Of a stretch of 13,773 nt of DNA, positions 7,347 through 13,747 are shown piece after piece. Origin of the DNA: Alphaproteobacteria bacterium (GTDB lineage: Bacteria > Pseudomonadota > Alphaproteobacteria > Rickettsiales > UBA8987). Position 1 is the first letter of the stretch. Every line of letters starts with the position of its first letter. The notes under the pieces are model-generated. The model was not told the DNA's origin. It did not search any database and saw only the letters and a list, made by a program, of their open reading frames with translations. The position numbers and the translations under genes are program-made. Location: positions 1-13,773 of the forward strand of contig DQGZ01000197.1 in the NCBI GenBank assembly GCA_003531345.1, in the 5' to 3' direction.

Positions 7347-8018
7347 ATGGGTCAGAAAGTAAATCCAATTGGTTTTAGGGTAGGAATTAACAAAACTTGG
7401 GATTCTAGGTGGTTTGCCAATAAGGCTGATTATCAAAAGAAATTCCATGAGGATGTTAAGATTCGTACATATTTGGAAAAAAAACTGAAGGATGCTTCCG
7501 TTTCAAAAAAGATAATTGAGCGCTCTGCCAATAAAATACGAATTACTCTGTATACTTCAAAGCCTGGTATCATCATTGGTAAAAAAGGTGCTGATATTGA
7601 AGATATGAAAAAATTTATAGCTAAGTTCACTAAAGATGAGGTTAGCGTTAATATAGTTGAAATAAGAAAGCCAGAGGTTGATGCAAATATAATAGCTCAG
7701 GGTATTGCCCAGCAGCTTGAGCGCCGTGTTTCTTACAAAAGAGCTATGAAGCGCTCTATGCAGTCTTGTATGAAAATGGGTGCTGAAGGTATTCGTGTTA
7801 ATATTTCTGGTCGTTTGAACGGATCTGAGATAGCTCGTATGGAATGGTATCGTGAAGGTCGCGTTCCTCTTCATACTTTGCGTGCTGACGTTGATTTTGC
7901 AACGGCAGAAGCTTTAACTACCTATGGTAAACTTGGTGTTAAGGTTTGGGTTTATAAAGGCGAAATACTTGCTCATGACCCTTATGCTCATGAGAAAAAG
8001 ATAGCTGGAGTAAGGTAA
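7347..8018 (+). CDS. rpsC: 30S ribosomal protein S3
   Basis: S3 forms part of the mRNA entry tunnel and contributes to the ribosomal helicase activity. The 223 residues begin with MGQKVNPIGFRVGI and contain the KH domain loop GIIIGKKGADIEDMKKF at about residues 73-89. The C-terminal half includes QLERRVSYKRAMKRSMQSC, GIRVNISGRLNGSEIAR and EWYREGRVPLHTLRADVDF. Length is within the family range (210-235). An AGGTAAG precedes the ATG. After its stop at 8018 comes the first interruption of the operon, a 97-nt gap with a heptamer palindrome. Confidence 0.98.
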   Translation: MGQKVNPIGFRVGINKTWDSRWFANKADYQKKFHEDVKIRTYLEKKLKDASVSKKIIERSANKIRITLYTSKPGIIIGKKGADIEDMKKFIAKFTKDEVSVNIVEIRKPEVDANIIAQGIAQQLERRVSYKRAMKRSMQSCMKMGAEGIRVNISGRLNGSEIARMEWYREGRVPLHTLRADVDFATAEALTTYGKLGVKVWVYKGEILAHDPYAHEKKIAGVR

Positions 8019-8024
8019 TTATAA

Positions 8025-8096
8025 GGTTTCAGATGTCAGAGATCAGGTTTTGGTAATTTAACCAAAGCCTGAGACCTGAGGACTGAAATCTGAAAC
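8025..8096. repeat. Heptamer-based palindromic repeat between rpsC and rplP
   Basis: The two arms (about 8026-8054 and 8061-8096) pair imperfectly, both ending in GTTTCAGA / TCTGAAAC. Each arm is itself a degenerate tandem array with a 7-nt period: TCAG occurs at 8029, 8036 and 8043, and CTGA at 8069, 8076, 8083 and 8090. RNA from it would fold into one long hairpin. It codes for nothing and leaves the rplP SD (AGAGGA, 8102-8107) intact. It shares its design with the elements at 8985-9054 and 9493-9520. Confidence 0.8.
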
Positions 8097-8115
8097 TAAT
8101 AAGAGGATTTTATTT

Positions 8116-8526
8116 ATGTTGATGCCAAAAAATAAGAAATTCCGTAAGGAGTTTAAAGGGAGGATTCACGGTGTAGCTAAAGGCGGTTTTGAGCTGGCAT
8201 TTGGTGATTTTGGTCTGAAAGCTTTACAGCCAGACAGGCTTACTGCACGCCAGATAGAGGCTGCACGTAAAACGGTTACTCGCTTTATGAAACGTCAGGG
8301 TAAGCTTTGGATAAAAATTTTCCCTCATACGCCTGTGTCTAAAAAGCCTCTTGAGATACGTCAAGGTAAAGGTAAGGGTGGTATTGAGTATTGGGCTGCA
8401 AGGGTTAAGCCTGGTACAATTATTTTTGAGTTGGGTGGCATATCTGAAGAGGTGGCACGTGGCGCATTTGCGCTAGCTGCTGCGAAATTGCCTATCAAAA
8501 CAAAATTTGTTAAAAGGATAGACTAA
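8116..8526 (+). CDS. rplP: 50S ribosomal protein L16
   Basis: L16 helps position tRNA in the A site and organises the central protuberance. The 136 residues start with MLMPKNKKFRKEFKGRI and carry GFELAFGDFGLKAL, ARQIEAARKTVTRFMKRQGK, WIKIFPHTPVSKKPLE with RQGKGKGG, and the final GAFALAAAKLPIKTKFV. The E. coli protein is hydroxylated at an Arg in the RQGKGKG-like region; the equivalent Arg is present. The AGAGGA SD sits 8 nt before the ATG. The start 'MLMP' has a second ATG two codons in, but the first matches the family. Confidence 0.98.
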   Translation: MLMPKNKKFRKEFKGRIHGVAKGGFELAFGDFGLKALQPDRLTARQIEAARKTVTRFMKRQGKLWIKIFPHTPVSKKPLEIRQGKGKGGIEYWAARVKPGTIIFELGGISEEVARGAFALAAAKLPIKTKFVKRID

Positions 8527-8538
8527 ACGGTAGTAATT

Positions 8539-8745
8539 ATGGAATATCAGGAAATAAAAACAAAAACGGCTGATGAGTTGAGTCAGCTTGTTTTAAACAG
8601 TAAAAAAGAGTTGTTCAATCTGCGTTTTCAGAAAGCGGCTTCTGCTGGTCTTGAGAAAACTCACAGGGCGAAGCAGGTAAGAAAAGTTATTGCACGTGCA
8701 AAAACAGCTCAAACTCAACTTAAAAAACAAGGTAAAAAAGGTTAA
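8539..8745 (+). CDS. rpmC: 50S ribosomal protein L29
   Basis: L29 is a small helical-hairpin protein at the tunnel exit beside L23, where targeting factors bind. The 68 residues show the two-helix pattern: ADELSQLVLNSKKELFNLRFQ, then GLEKTHRAKQVRKVIARAKT. The motif ELFNLRFQ with A.AGLE.THR is diagnostic. Length is normal (about 63-70) with a basic tail KKQGKKG. It lies 12 nt after rplP and 5 nt before rpsQ, in the standard order. Confidence 0.96.
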   Translation: MEYQEIKTKTADELSQLVLNSKKELFNLRFQKAASAGLEKTHRAKQVRKVIARAKTAQTQLKKQGKKG

Positions 8746-8750
8746 TAATT

Positions 8751-8984
8751 ATGCCAAAAAGAGAATTACAGGGCGTTGTAGTTAGCGCAAAAGCAAATAA
8801 AACGGTTGCGGTTCGTGTTGACAGAAAGGTGGCACACCCAATATATAAAAAATTCGTTGTGAAGTCTAAAAAATTTCAGGCTCACGATGAGCAGAGTAAA
8901 TTTAAAGAAGGTGATTTTGTAAAGATCAGGGAATCAAAGCCTTTTTCCAAGACTAAAACTTGGGAAGTGGTTTATCCTTCTTAA
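8751..8984 (+). CDS. rpsQ: 30S ribosomal protein S17
   Basis: S17 is a primary 16S rRNA-binding protein with an OB fold. The 77 residues include RELQGVVVSAKANKTVAVRVDR and then HPIYKKFVVKSKKFQAHDE, the conserved HPxYxK and DE segments, followed by GDFVKIRESKPFSKTKTWEVV. Length is slightly short but within the family range (75-90). The start ATG is preceded by AAGGT. The gene is followed by a 136-nt interruption holding a heptamer palindrome and an 11-bp hairpin before rplN. Confidence 0.97.
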   Translation: MPKRELQGVVVSAKANKTVAVRVDRKVAHPIYKKFVVKSKKFQAHDEQSKFKEGDFVKIRESKPFSKTKTWEVVYPS

Positions 8985-9054
8985 GAGGTTGGTTGGCTGA
9001 AGGTTAGAGGTTAGATTTATTTCTAACCTCTAGGTCTCTAGCCTCCAGTCTCTG
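8985..9054. repeat. Heptamer-based palindromic repeat between rpsQ and rplN
   Basis: The central stem is perfect: TAGAGGTTAG (9005-9014) pairs with CTAACCTCTA (9023-9032) around an 8-nt loop. Both arms continue outward as degenerate 7-8 nt units: GAGGTT-like units start at 8985, 8992, 9000 and 9007 on the left, and CTA/CCA/CTG units start at 9023, 9030, 9038, 9045 and 9052 on the right. The left and right unit spacings mirror each other. The unit sequence differs from that of the element after rpsC, but the architecture is the same. Confidence 0.75.
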
Positions 9055-9081
9055 ACTAAAATAATCGTTGATTATTTTAGT
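9055..9081. other. Perfect AT-rich stem-loop upstream of rplN
   Basis: CTAAAATAATC (9056-9066) pairs perfectly with GATTATTTTAG (9070-9080) around a 3-nt loop GTT, and the A-T pair 9055/9081 extends it to 12 bp. A short T run follows (9081-9084). It is too AT-rich for a convincing intrinsic terminator, and rplN lies 36 nt downstream. It might be an attenuating or processing hairpin, or the end of the neighbouring repeat. Confidence 0.6.
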
Positions 9082-9120
9082 TTTATGTATATGAAGAACC
9101 CTCTTAAAAAGTAGGAAATT

Positions 9121-9489
9121 ATGATAGGCGTTGAATCGAAATTACAAGTTGCGGACAATTCTGGTGCTAAATCAGTGTTGTGTATTAAGGTATTGGGCGG
9201 CTCTAAAAAGCGCTTTGCCACTATTGGTGATGTTATCGTTGTAGCAGTACAGGATGCAGCTCCTCGTGGTAAAGTGAAAAAAGGTTCTGTTCACAAAGCC
9301 TTAATAGTTCGCACTAGGAAGGAAATAAAAAGGGCTGATGGTTCTGCTATCCGCTTTGACTCTAACGCTGCGGTTCTTTTAACAAAAACTCTTGAGCCAG
9401 TTGGTACCCGTATTTTTGGTCCAGTAACTCGTGAGATTAGGAAAGAGCCGTTTATGAAAATTGTATCTCTTGCTCCTGAGGTATTATAA
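9121..9489 (+). CDS. rplN: 50S ribosomal protein L14
   Basis: L14 contacts 16S helix 14 to form an intersubunit bridge and is the binding site of the silencing factor RsfS. The 122 residues match the family exactly: MIGVESKLQVADNSGAK, VLCIKVLGGSKKRFATIGD, APRGKVKKGSVHKALIVRT, DGSAIRFDSNAAVLL and the C-terminal GTRIFGPVTREIR followed by KIVSLAPEVL. A TAGGAAA SD precedes the ATG. It is normally followed by rplX, rplE and rpsN; here it is the last ribosomal gene, and yajC begins 43 nt after its stop. Confidence 0.98.
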   Translation: MIGVESKLQVADNSGAKSVLCIKVLGGSKKRFATIGDVIVVAVQDAAPRGKVKKGSVHKALIVRTRKEIKRADGSAIRFDSNAAVLLTKTLEPVGTRIFGPVTREIRKEPFMKIVSLAPEVL

Positions 9490-9492
9490 ACC

Positions 9493-9520
9493 AGTGCTAA
9501 GTGCTGATACTAAACACTAA
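9493..9520. repeat. Short heptamer-based palindrome between rplN and yajC
   Basis: Four consecutive heptamers are seen: AGTGCTA (9493-9499), AGTGCTG (9500-9506), ATACTAA (9507-9513) and ACACTAA (9514-9520). The first pair is imperfectly complementary to the second pair. It is the smallest of the three heptamer palindromes in the operon and sits exactly at the point where normal gene order is lost. Confidence 0.65.
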
Positions 9521-9532
9521 AATAAGTTGAAT

Positions 9533-9817
9533 ATGGTTGCTGTAATAAAAAAACAAAATAAGAAATTCCGCCTTAAAAAAGGTGATAAAGTTGTTACCAT
9601 AAGCGGTGTTTTTGGAACTGTTTCAAAATCAGTTTCTGGTGAAAAATATGTTGAACTAGAAATTGCAGAGAATGTTAAAATAAAGATACTTCGCTCTTCC
9701 ATACAGGAAATTGAGGGAACAGAAAACAAGGCAAAGATAGTTGAAGGTGAAACCTCAGACAAAAAAACCAAAACAAAAAAGAAAAAAGAAGAAACAACCC
9801 AACCTGCATCAAACTAA
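9533..9817 (+). CDS. yajC: YajC-like Sec accessory protein lacking the membrane anchor
   Basis: YajC associates with SecD-SecF in the inner membrane. The soluble domain is clear: LKKGDKVVTISGVFGTVSK at about residues 15-33, then VELEIAENVKIKILRSSIQEIE, matching the family's KKGDKVVT..G..G.V and V.I.RS.I.. motifs. secD follows after 8 nt, the usual order. What is missing is the N-terminal part: family members have about 15-30 residues with one membrane helix before a (R)PQQK motif, whereas here only about 14 basic residues precede the domain. An in-frame TAA at 9518-9520 excludes an upstream extension. A TTG at 9527-9529 could add two residues. The tail is Lys/Glu/Thr-rich (TKKKKEETTQPASN). 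The protein may be cytosolic, or the gene may be 5'-truncated. No SD is evident. Confidence 0.8.
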   Translation: MVAVIKKQNKKFRLKKGDKVVTISGVFGTVSKSVSGEKYVELEIAENVKIKILRSSIQEIEGTENKAKIVEGETSDKKTKTKKKKEETTQPASN

Positions 9818-9825
9818 GGAATTAA

Positions 9826-11397
9826 ATGTTACACCTACCTAAATGGAAATTATTCTTATTCATCGCTATATGTGTTTGGTCTGTTTATCAAACTGCCCCG
9901 AATTTTCTGAGTGAAAAGCAGCGGCAGAGTGATTTCTTCAAAGACCTTAGCACTATGAACCTAGGGCTTGACCTGCAAGGTGGCTCACAGCTTCTGTTAC
10001 AGGTTGATTTTTCACACTATCTGAAAGACCATATGGAAATAACCCTTGATGACATCAGGAGAAGTTTGCGCTCAAAAAGGGTTGGCTATACTAATATGAA
10101 CATCAAGCCTGACAGTAACTCTGTTTATAAAATAAACCTTGACCTGCTCAGAAAAGAAGACCTGCAAAATGTTAAGGAGCAGGTTCTTTCGGTTTCTAAT
10201 GAACTTACCATTGATGAGGACGAAGGCAAGGTAAGCATTTATTACAATGAGGATATTTTAAAGAAAATGCGTAGGTCTGTGCTGGAAAAATCTATTGAGA
10301 TAGTTCGCAGAAGAGTTGATGAAACAGGCACAAGAGAGCCAGTTATCCAGATGCAGGGAACCGACAAGATATTGCTTCAGGTGCCTGGGCTTGAAAACCC
10401 TGATGAGCTTAAATCGTTACTGGGAAAAACCGCTAAAATGACCTTCCACCTGATGAACGAAACTGACCCTTACGCAGTTAGCACCAGACGCCCTAAATTT
10501 GACGAGATGATGCTGCCCGACGTAGACCCCAACAACCCGCAGAAATATCTGGTCAAAAAATTGGTGGAGCTTAACGGAGAAATGCTAGTTGACAGCCAAC
10601 CAGCATTTGAGCAGGGGCAACCAGTGGTTTCATTCAAGTTTAATAATCAGGGGGGGAAAAAATTCGCCAAAATAACCTCAGAGAATATTGGCAAGCCTTT
10701 TGCCATAGTGCTTGATGGCAAGGTTATCACCGCACCACGCATAAACGGCGCTATTTTAGGTGGTTCAGGAATTATAACTGGCAATTTCACCACCAAGGAA
10801 GTTACTGATGTTTCATTATTACTGCGTTCAGGCGCCCTGCCCGCACCACTGGAAGTTATTGAGGAGCGCACCGTTGGTCCATCTTTAGGGCAGGACTCCA
10901 TTGACAACGGGCTTTATGCGGCAGCTTTAGGGGCAGCGTTAGTGTTAATATTAATGCTTGCCTTATATAAACTATTCGGTTTTTTTGCCGTTATTGCATT
11001 ATTCTTCAACCTTAGCCTTACATTTGCCGTGCTTTCTTTAATAGGCGCAACCCTGACCATGCCTGGCATCGCAGGAATGGTGCTAACCATGGGTATGGCA
11101 GTTGATGCCAATGTACTGATATATGAACGTATAAAGGAGGAGCTAAGGCTGGGCAGAACCACCATTGCGGCAATTGATGCGGGCTTTAACCGCGCCTTCA
11201 GCACCATAATGGACTCCAACCTCACTGGGCTTATCTCCACCTTCTTTTTATATACTTATGGCTCAGGGCCTATCAAGGGCTTTGCGGTTACGCTTGCTGC
11301 GGGTATTTTATGCTCCATGTTCTCTGCGGTGGCACTTACCAGATCAATGATAATTATTTATATAAAAGCAAAGAAACCTAAAAAACTATTTATCTAA
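9826..11397 (+). CDS. secD: Protein translocase subunit SecD
   Basis: SecD uses the proton-motive force with SecF to pull proteins through SecYEG on the periplasmic side. The 523 residues are full length. A first membrane helix lies at about 8-23, then comes NLGLDLQGGSQLLLQVDF, the P1-domain signature. The periplasmic head includes RRVDETGTREPVIQMQG and KILLQVPGL. After it comes LLRSGALPAPLEVIEERTVGPSLG, leading into five membrane helices (about 361-520). The functional MAVDANVLIYERIKEE motif contains the conserved Asp427. AAGGA lies 7 nt before the ATG. secF, which often follows secD directly, is not present; a repeat and cysS follow instead. The sequence shows no fused SecF half. Confidence 0.97.
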   Translation: MLHLPKWKLFLFIAICVWSVYQTAPNFLSEKQRQSDFFKDLSTMNLGLDLQGGSQLLLQVDFSHYLKDHMEITLDDIRRSLRSKRVGYTNMNIKPDSNSVYKINLDLLRKEDLQNVKEQVLSVSNELTIDEDEGKVSIYYNEDILKKMRRSVLEKSIEIVRRRVDETGTREPVIQMQGTDKILLQVPGLENPDELKSLLGKTAKMTFHLMNETDPYAVSTRRPKFDEMMLPDVDPNNPQKYLVKKLVELNGEMLVDSQPAFEQGQPVVSFKFNNQGGKKFAKITSENIGKPFAIVLDGKVITAPRINGAILGGSGIITGNFTTKEVTDVSLLLRSGALPAPLEVIEERTVGPSLGQDSIDNGLYAAALGAALVLILMLALYKLFGFFAVIALFFNLSLTFAVLSLIGATLTMPGIAGMVLTMGMAVDANVLIYERIKEELRLGRTTIAAIDAGFNRAFSTIMDSNLTGLISTFFLYTYGSGPIKGFAVTLAAGILCSMFSAVALTRSMIIIYIKAKKPKKLFI

Positions 11398-11400
11398 AGC

Positions 11401-11414
11401 CAGCAAAATTGCTG
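11401..11414. other. Small hairpin just after secD
   Basis: CAGCAA pairs with TTGCTG across two A residues, 3 nt after the secD stop. It is not followed by a T run, so a function as an intrinsic terminator is doubtful. Confidence 0.3.
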
Positions 11415-11430
11415 TGAAATCAAATGATTA

Positions 11431-11592
11431 TCGTCATTGCGAGCTGATTTAGCGAAGCAATCCATCGGAAAGCAAGTCTGTAACTCGTAAGAATGTAGAA
11501 TAATCATTCTAAAGAGCATTTGGCTTGTGAGGATGGATTAGCGAACCTTCGGTTTGCCACGTCGGGGCTACGCCCACTCCTCGCAATGACGA
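11431..11592. mobile_element. MITE-like element with CGTCATTGCGAG termini
   Basis: The ends are a perfect 13-bp inverted repeat: TCGTCATTGCGAG (11431-11443) and CTCGCAATGACGA (11580-11592). A second complementary pair lies inside, ATCCATC (11460-11466) against GATGGAT (11532-11538). Smaller hairpins fill the centre: AGAATG/CATTCT (11490-11510), AACC-TTC-GGTT near 11545 and GGGC-TAC-GCCC near 11567. There is no transposase and no obvious target duplication. From memory, 'CGTCATTGCGAG...GAAGCAATCC' repeats occur scattered in intergenic DNA of several bacterial groups, including Rickettsiales; I could not search. A degenerate end-like copy, CTTGCAATGATGA, lies at 11615-11627. Confidence 0.75.
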
Positions 11593-11765
11593 CAAGGGGA
11601 GGTTTTCGCATACGCTTGCAATGATGAATTTGGAGCTCTTGCAGCAGAATAACGAAAATAAACATTCAAAAACAAATTACCCCCCTCTCCGTAGTTGATA
11701 AATTCCCAATTACCTTTTAGATTGCGTTCTGATAATATACCCACCCTAGAAAATTCTACCGATAA
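11593..11765. other. Non-coding stretch before cysS with a weak promoter candidate
   Basis: This completes the 368-nt gene-free region after secD. It holds the degenerate repeat end at 11615-11627 and a weak -10-like GATAAT (11731-11736), 24 nt before the cysS-proximal ATTCTACC. There is no good -35 at 17 nt. No open frame resembling a protein, tRNA or ncRNA was recognised. Confidence 0.35.
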
Positions 11766-13250
11766 ATGAAACTTAACCTGTATAATACACTTACTGCCCA
11801 AAAGGATGAATTTAAGCCAGAGCCTGACAAAAAAGTGCGGATGTATGTTTGTGGACCAACAGTTTATGAAAGGCCGCATATCGGCAATGCCCGTGCGGTG
11901 GTGGTTTATGATTTACTGTTCAGGATATTGCGTGAGATATATGGCGAGAATTCCGTTACTTATGTGCGTAACATCACCGATGTTGATGATAAAATAAACA
12001 AGGCGGCAATTGAAAATAAAGAGTCCATACAAAGCCTGACAACAAGGATCACTGGGCTGTTCCATAGTGATATGGCGGCGCTGAATAATCTGCCCCCCAC
12101 CCATGAGCCAAGAGCAACTGAATATATCTCACAAATTATTGAGCTTATTGAAAAAATAATTGCTAATGGTCATGCTTATGTTGCAGAGGGGCATGTTTTA
12201 TATGACATAAACTCCACCAGTAAAATTGCGGATTATAGTTACGGTATGCTTTCTGGTAAAAAACTGGAAGATTTAATCGCTGGCGCAAGAATTGAAGTAG
12301 AGAAATATAAAAGAAACGCTGGTGATTTTGTTTTGTGGAAGCCAGCAGATAAAGATGATGATGCTTCGTCCGTTTTTGATTCACCTTGGGGTAAAGGCAG
12401 GCCAGGCTGGCATATTGAATGTTCTGCTATGAGTTCAAGCCTGCTAGGTGATGATTTTGATATTCACGGCGGCGGGGCTGACCTTAAATTTCCCCACCAC
12501 GAAAATGAAATAGCGCAAAGCAAGGCGGCAAACCATAAATGCCACTATGCCAAATTCTGGGTGCATAATGGCTTTGTTACAGTAAATGGTGAAAAAATGA
12601 GCAAGTCACTGGGCAATTTCACCACCGTTTCTGACCTTTTGAATAAGGGTGTAAAAGGTGAAGTTATAAGGCTGGCACTGCTTATGACGCATTATCGTAA
12701 ACCGCTTGATTTCAATGAGAAGTTACTGGAAGATGCAGAGAAAAGCTTGGATAGGTTTTATAGAGCTTTGGAAGAATATCAAAAAATATTGGGTTTAGAG
12801 GAGAGAGTTAGTGATGACGATACGGGTGACATGAGGGAAAGTAGAGCAACTGTTCAGAACGTCATAAGCAGAAACTATAGTGATTTTCTAAAGTCTATTT
12901 ATGATGATATGAATGTATCTACCCCTATATCAATGTTATATAGTTTTTGCAGTTTAATACCAAGGGCAAAAAACTATACTCAACAAGATTCTTATGAAAG
13001 GGATTTACAAGACTGGAAAGATAAATTTGATAAAATGCGCAACTTACTCGGTATTGTTCAGCAAAAACCAGAAGATTGGTTTGCCGTTAAGAAAAGCAAA
13101 GTAGATGTAAACTTTATTGAAGCGCAGATAAAAGCCCGCACTGAGGCAAAGAAAAACAAGGACTATCAACTCGCAGACAAGATACGCCTTGAGCTGGAAG
13201 CCATGGGCATCACCCTGAAAGATACTAAAGACGGCACGATCTGGGAATGA
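11766..13250 (+). CDS. cysS: Cysteinyl-tRNA synthetase
   Basis: CysRS is a class I aminoacyl-tRNA synthetase that charges tRNA-Cys in the cytoplasm. The 494 residues contain both nucleotide-binding signatures, HIGN at 38-41 within YVCGPTVYERPHIGNARA and KMSKS at 278-282 (VNGEKMSKSLGNFTTV). The zinc site that selects cysteine is complete: Cys29, Cys220 (WHIECSAM), His245 and Glu249 (FPHHENE), the same spacing as in E. coli. TDVDDKI and GGGADLKFPHHENEIAQS are also diagnostic. The C-terminal tRNA-binding region is less conserved, but ends in the usual IEAQIKARTEAKKNKDYQLADKIR then LELEAMGITLKDTKDGTIWE. The ATG matches family starts (KLNLYNTLT), though no SD is obvious. It is probably transcribed on its own from the gap upstream. 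Confidence 0.98.
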   Translation: MKLNLYNTLTAQKDEFKPEPDKKVRMYVCGPTVYERPHIGNARAVVVYDLLFRILREIYGENSVTYVRNITDVDDKINKAAIENKESIQSLTTRITGLFHSDMAALNNLPPTHEPRATEYISQIIELIEKIIANGHAYVAEGHVLYDINSTSKIADYSYGMLSGKKLEDLIAGARIEVEKYKRNAGDFVLWKPADKDDDASSVFDSPWGKGRPGWHIECSAMSSSLLGDDFDIHGGGADLKFPHHENEIAQSKAANHKCHYAKFWVHNGFVTVNGEKMSKSLGNFTTVSDLLNKGVKGEVIRLALLMTHYRKPLDFNEKLLEDAEKSLDRFYRALEEYQKILGLEERVSDDDTGDMRESRATVQNVISRNYSDFLKSIYDDMNVSTPISMLYSFCSLIPRAKNYTQQDSYERDLQDWKDKFDKMRNLLGIVQQKPEDWFAVKKSKVDVNFIEAQIKARTEAKKNKDYQLADKIRLELEAMGITLKDTKDGTIWE

Positions 13251-13330
13251 GGTAAGTTAAATTATTTAATGCACCACACAAAAACATTGATAAACACAAC
13301 TTATCAAAGAAGCGCGCTGCTCTTGTATCT

Positions 13331-13747
13331 TTAAGGTGTAGAACCAGAGGAAGACGAACTACTGCTTGATGATGGGCCACTCCAGTTAATACCAGGTACC
13401 AGACCTTCAATCTCACTTTCAAAACATTCAGCTACACATTGGAAAGCTGCTTCCTTTGCTGCCTTCAACCGCAGTCTTCTTTGCTCTTTCCTTGTAAGTG
13501 TAGAGCCACTGCTGGATGACGATGAAGACGAGGTGTCTGGAGCGTCAGCACCTGAAGAAGATGAGGCCGCCCCCCTTTTCTTCTTCTTTTTTACTTTGGT
13601 GAGGAGTTGCTTAGCCTGAGTTAAAAAACAACCTGCGATACATTTTTTTATCCTTTTTTCCATTTCTTCAAATTTATCCTGTATTCCAGAGGCAGATGAA
13701 GGAATAGAAAACACGATAATCAAAAGAAATATGGAAAGCTTAAGCAT
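13331..13747 (-). CDS. Unrecognised small secreted protein with duplicated CX3CF and poly-Ser modules
   Basis: I do not recognise this 138-residue protein. Residues 1-21 look like a Sec signal peptide: MLK, a hydrophobic core LSIFLLIIVFSI, and a likely cut after SSAS. The mature part has two similar halves. Half one has a charged helix-like stretch with CIAGCF (Cys36, Cys40), a KKKKKR cluster, a short Ser run at 62-65, eight Ser at 73-80 and then GST. Half two has a basic helix-like stretch with CVAECF (Cys104, Cys108), GLVPGINW, nine Ser at 126-134 and then GSTP at the end. Both Ser runs use mixed codons. Paired CX3C motifs on helices recall twin-CX3C folds such as small Tim chaperones, but spacing differs (63 residues between pairs), so only disulphide pairing is a reasonable guess. 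It is convergent with cysS, 80 nt apart, and no SD is obvious. Confidence 0.7.
   Translation of the reverse strand: MLKLSIFLLIIVFSIPSSASGIQDKFEEMEKRIKKCIAGCFLTQAKQLLTKVKKKKKRGAASSSSGADAPDTSSSSSSSSGSTLTRKEQRRLRLKAAKEAAFQCVAECFESEIEGLVPGINWSGPSSSSSSSSSGSTP

Noticed and set aside
8025..9054. CRISPR-like array in the ribosomal operon gaps
   Set aside because: The units are only 7 nt, degenerate and without spacers; there are no cas genes.
11568..11879. Minus-strand open frame of 103 codons overlapping the repeat and the start of cysS
   Set aside because: It runs through the MITE-like element and antisense to conserved cysS sequence; its product shows no domain and it is a shadow.
13287..13307. 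TTGATAA/TTATCAA hairpin as bidirectional terminator between cysS and the convergent gene
   Set aside because: The stem is 7 bp and AT-rich with no T run on either side, so there is not enough to call a terminator.
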